7,574 nt of DNA from CAWHOW01 sp050013795 (lineage in GTDB: Bacteria; Bacteroidota; Bacteroidia; Bacteroidales; CG2-30-32-10): the NCBI GenBank assembly GCA_050013795.1, contig JBEKEO010000151.1, forward strand, positions 1 through 7,574, in the 5' to 3' direction. Within the stretch, counting starts at the first letter, position 1, and each line of letters begins with the position of its first letter. The notes under the pieces are model-generated. The model did no database searches. It was not told the DNA's origin and saw only the letters and a list, made by a program, of their open reading frames with translations. Positions 6,589 through 7,574 of the stretch are shown here, piece by piece. The position numbers and the translations under genes are program-made.

Positions 6589-6861
6589 GATGATGATAGT
6601 AATCCGCCCGATAACGATAGTAATCCGTCGGTTAACGATAGTAATCCGCCCGATGACAATGATAACCCGCTTGATAACGATGGTAGTCCGCCAGATAACG
6701 ATAGTAATCCGCTCGATAACGATAGTAATCCGCCAGATGATGATTGTAATCCGTCTGATAACGATAGTAATCCACCCGATAATGATAGTAGCCCGCCGGA
6801 TAACAATGGTAATCCGCCGGATAACGATGGTAGTCCGCCGGATAACGATGATAATGCGTCA
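6589..6861. repeat. 21-bp tandem array, 13 units in perfect register
   Basis: Thirteen units of exactly 21 bp begin at 6589, 6610, 6631 and every 21 bases to 6841, without any insertion or deletion; the last unit is the most diverged. In the + frame starting at 6583 the unit reads Asp-Asn-Asp-Ser-Asn-Pro-Pro. This frame is open from 6583 to a TAA at 6877-6879 and ends SIHYKY, but a TGA (6580-6582) immediately precedes it and it contains no ATG. Because the period is a multiple of three, other frames are also open across it (IVIRRIT-like on +; GGLLSLS- and YRYPADY-like on -), so openness is not evidence of coding. The most variable base of the unit is its last, the third position of the final Pro codon in the DNDSNPP frame. 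This fits a decayed repeat-protein tail or a non-coding minisatellite. Confidence 0.88.
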
Positions 6862-6899
6862 ATTCACTATAAATATTAATGCAATCAAGATATAGGTTG

Positions 6900-6938
6900 A
6901 GTAAATAAACGTAATGATTTTATGAATCTTTATTTACT
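6900..6938. repeat. AT-rich 10-bp inverted repeat
   Basis: AGTAAATAAA (6900-6909) and TTTATTTACT (6929-6938) are perfect complements around a 19-base spacer. It could be a protein-binding site or a weak hairpin. It lies between the 21-bp array and the GC-rich palindrome, well away from any gene start, and no U-tract follows it on either strand. Confidence 0.6.
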
Positions 6939-6964
6939 AAGCGATCGTTATTACGAATAGCTTG

Positions 6965-6980
6965 TCCCGACTTGTCGGGA
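6965..6980. repeat. GC-rich palindrome TCCCGAC-TT-GTCGGGA
   Basis: This is a perfect 7-bp inverted repeat around TT; in RNA it would fold as a 6-bp stem with a CTTG loop. It resembles the short GTCCCGAC/GTCGGGAC palindromes scattered between genes in many Bacteroidetes genomes. It is followed by AAAA on the + strand, not a U-tract, so it does not look like a standard terminator for a + strand transcript, and no + strand gene precedes it. Confidence 0.65.
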
Positions 6981-7013
6981 AAATGAAGAAATCTTTAATA
7001 CAATTCTTATAAA

Positions 7014-7045
7014 CGGCTTGCTTCGTCGCTCCTCCTCGCAATGAT
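7014..7045 (-). repeat. REP-like dispersed repeat (ATTGCGAGGAGG family)
   Basis: On the - strand this reads ATCATTGCGAGGAGGAGCG followed by ACGAAGCAAGCCG. It matches the well-known dispersed intergenic repeat of the form GTCATTGCGAGGAG...GAAGCAATC seen in many unrelated bacterial genomes. It lies about 40 bp downstream of the stop of the - strand gene at the right edge, a usual location for such elements. Confidence 0.7.
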
Positions 7046-7086
7046 GGAGTATTAATGAAAATTCCTGTTATAATATCTATTATTCC

Positions 7087-7572
7087 TTACAAAACCACCA
7101 CATATATCCAGCCGCTCCAAATGTAATGTTCGGCTCCGTTTACATAAACAGCTTTATGTGCGCTGGTAGATGCGCTTACTGAAGCCCGTTTCATGTTTTC
7201 AGTGTCAGCAGATGGCGATTTCTTTGAAGTTCTTCCAACGGGCAAAATAACAGCTTCGCGAAAGCCGTAGATCTTCCCGCTTTCCAGGTTCGTTATATGT
7301 ATATCAGCTTCAAGACTAAAGATCGGATCCTCAAAATCGGTAGGAGGAACTCCTTTTGTTGGTGTTTTTCCATACTGGCGAATATACCCCGCCCTATCTC
7401 CCATCGACTTAGTGCTGATATCAACAAATTCAACTCCGGGGGTTGCTTTAAAATGCCTGGGAGGTTTTATACCAACATTCTTAATTTTAAAGCCGCAACG
7501 TTGCGCCAGATCAATGCCGGCACTGACATCTCCGGCTTTTGTGGCGGCATCGCGTGCAACACCCTGTATGAA
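7087..7572 (-). CDS. Protein of unknown function, C-terminal 161 residues (5' end outside window)
   Basis: The frame is open from the right edge of the window to a TAA at 7087-7089 (read on the - strand), so the gene starts beyond the window; the ATG at 7404 is internal. The visible part begins FIQGVARDAATKAGDVSAGI and contains IDLAQRCGFKIKNVG, KPPRHFKATPGVEFVDIS and IRQYGKTPTKGVPPTDFEDP. Predicted strands follow (FSLEADIHITNLESGKIYGF and EAVILPVGR), then a Ser/Lys/Ala-rich polar stretch, and it ends WSGWIYVVVL. There is no membrane segment in the visible part. The alternating strands and loops suggest a compact beta-rich domain, but I do not recognise the family. The next features downstream are dispersed repeats, so no operon partner is visible on that side. 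Confidence 0.7.
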   Translation of the reverse strand, partial: FIQGVARDAATKAGDVSAGIDLAQRCGFKIKNVGIKPPRHFKATPGVEFVDISTKSMGDRAGYIRQYGKTPTKGVPPTDFEDPIFSLEADIHITNLESGKIYGFREAVILPVGRTSKKSPSADTENMKRASVSASTSAHKAVYVNGAEHYIWSGWIYVVVL

Positions 7573-7574
7573 GG

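Larger units (their letters stand above)
6862..7086. other. Gene-free tail of the 776-bp non-coding stretch
   Basis: The whole stretch 6311-7086 lacks a supportable gene. Its first part is the two tandem arrays; this last part holds an AT-rich inverted repeat, a GC-rich palindrome and a REP-like dispersed repeat, each listed separately. No promoter with good -33 and -7 elements is evident on either strand. Confidence 0.5.

Noticed and set aside
6558..6806. Minus-strand GGLLSLS-repeat ORF
   Set aside because: It is also an alternative reading of the 21-bp array, with no flanking protein domain. Composition alone is not evidence of coding.
6589..6861. Array considered as CRISPR
   Set aside because: Units are head-to-tail with no spacers between repeats, and no cas gene is nearby.
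6632..6862. Minus-strand Tyr-rich ORF with YHRYPAD heptads
   Set aside because: It only reflects the 21-bp array in another frame. It starts at TTG, the hypervariable base is at a second codon position, and no signal peptide or conserved flank is present.

Overview
The window looks like a piece of a Bacteroidetes (Bacteroidota) chromosome. The evidence is a Bacteroidetes-type HtpG, a secreted protein ending in a type IX secretion (T9SS) C-terminal sorting domain, A-rich translation starts with no Shine-Dalgarno sequence, moderately AT-rich genes with very AT-rich spacers, and dispersed palindromic intergenic repeats of a kind common in environmental Bacteroidetes. No mobile element, phage module, CRISPR array, tRNA or rRNA is visible.

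Left part (1-3429, + strand): the 3' end of a small hydrophobic membrane protein; a spacer carrying a candidate sigma-54 (-24/-12) promoter; htpG, encoding the Hsp90-family chaperone; a 91-bp palindromic repeat; and a secreted protein built of about eight TPR motifs. The main anomaly is in htpG. One A appears to be missing near 2128, so the frame shifts at codon 578. The reading frame ends at 2239 after 613 residues, but the correct C-terminal sequence continues uninterrupted in another frame to a stop at 2290-2292, giving 631 residues when repaired.

Middle part (3437-6310, - strand): two genes for exported proteins. The first is a 519-residue right-handed beta-helix protein with a signal peptide and a type A T9SS sorting domain, probably displayed on or released from the cell surface. 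The second is a roughly 350-residue exported protein of unknown family with beta-barrel-like strands. The beta-helix gene is convergent with the TPR gene, with only 7 bp between the two stop codons.

Right part (6311-7086) holds no gene I can support but is rich in structure. A degenerate 42-bp tandem array (about six units, 6321-6572) is followed closely by a 21-bp tandem array (13 units, 6589-6861, exactly in register). Then come an AT-rich inverted repeat, a GC-rich palindrome and a REP-like dispersed repeat. The 21-bp array could encode a DNDSNPP heptad in one + frame, but that frame has no start codon and a stop directly before it. The window ends inside a - strand gene of unknown function, of which only the C-terminal 161 residues are visible.

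The genes do not form an obvious pathway. The common theme is envelope and secretion plus one stress chaperone. I see no convincing new multi-gene system. The points most worth checking are the htpG frameshift, the sigma-54-like htpG promoter and the paired tandem arrays upstream of the outer-membrane-like gene.
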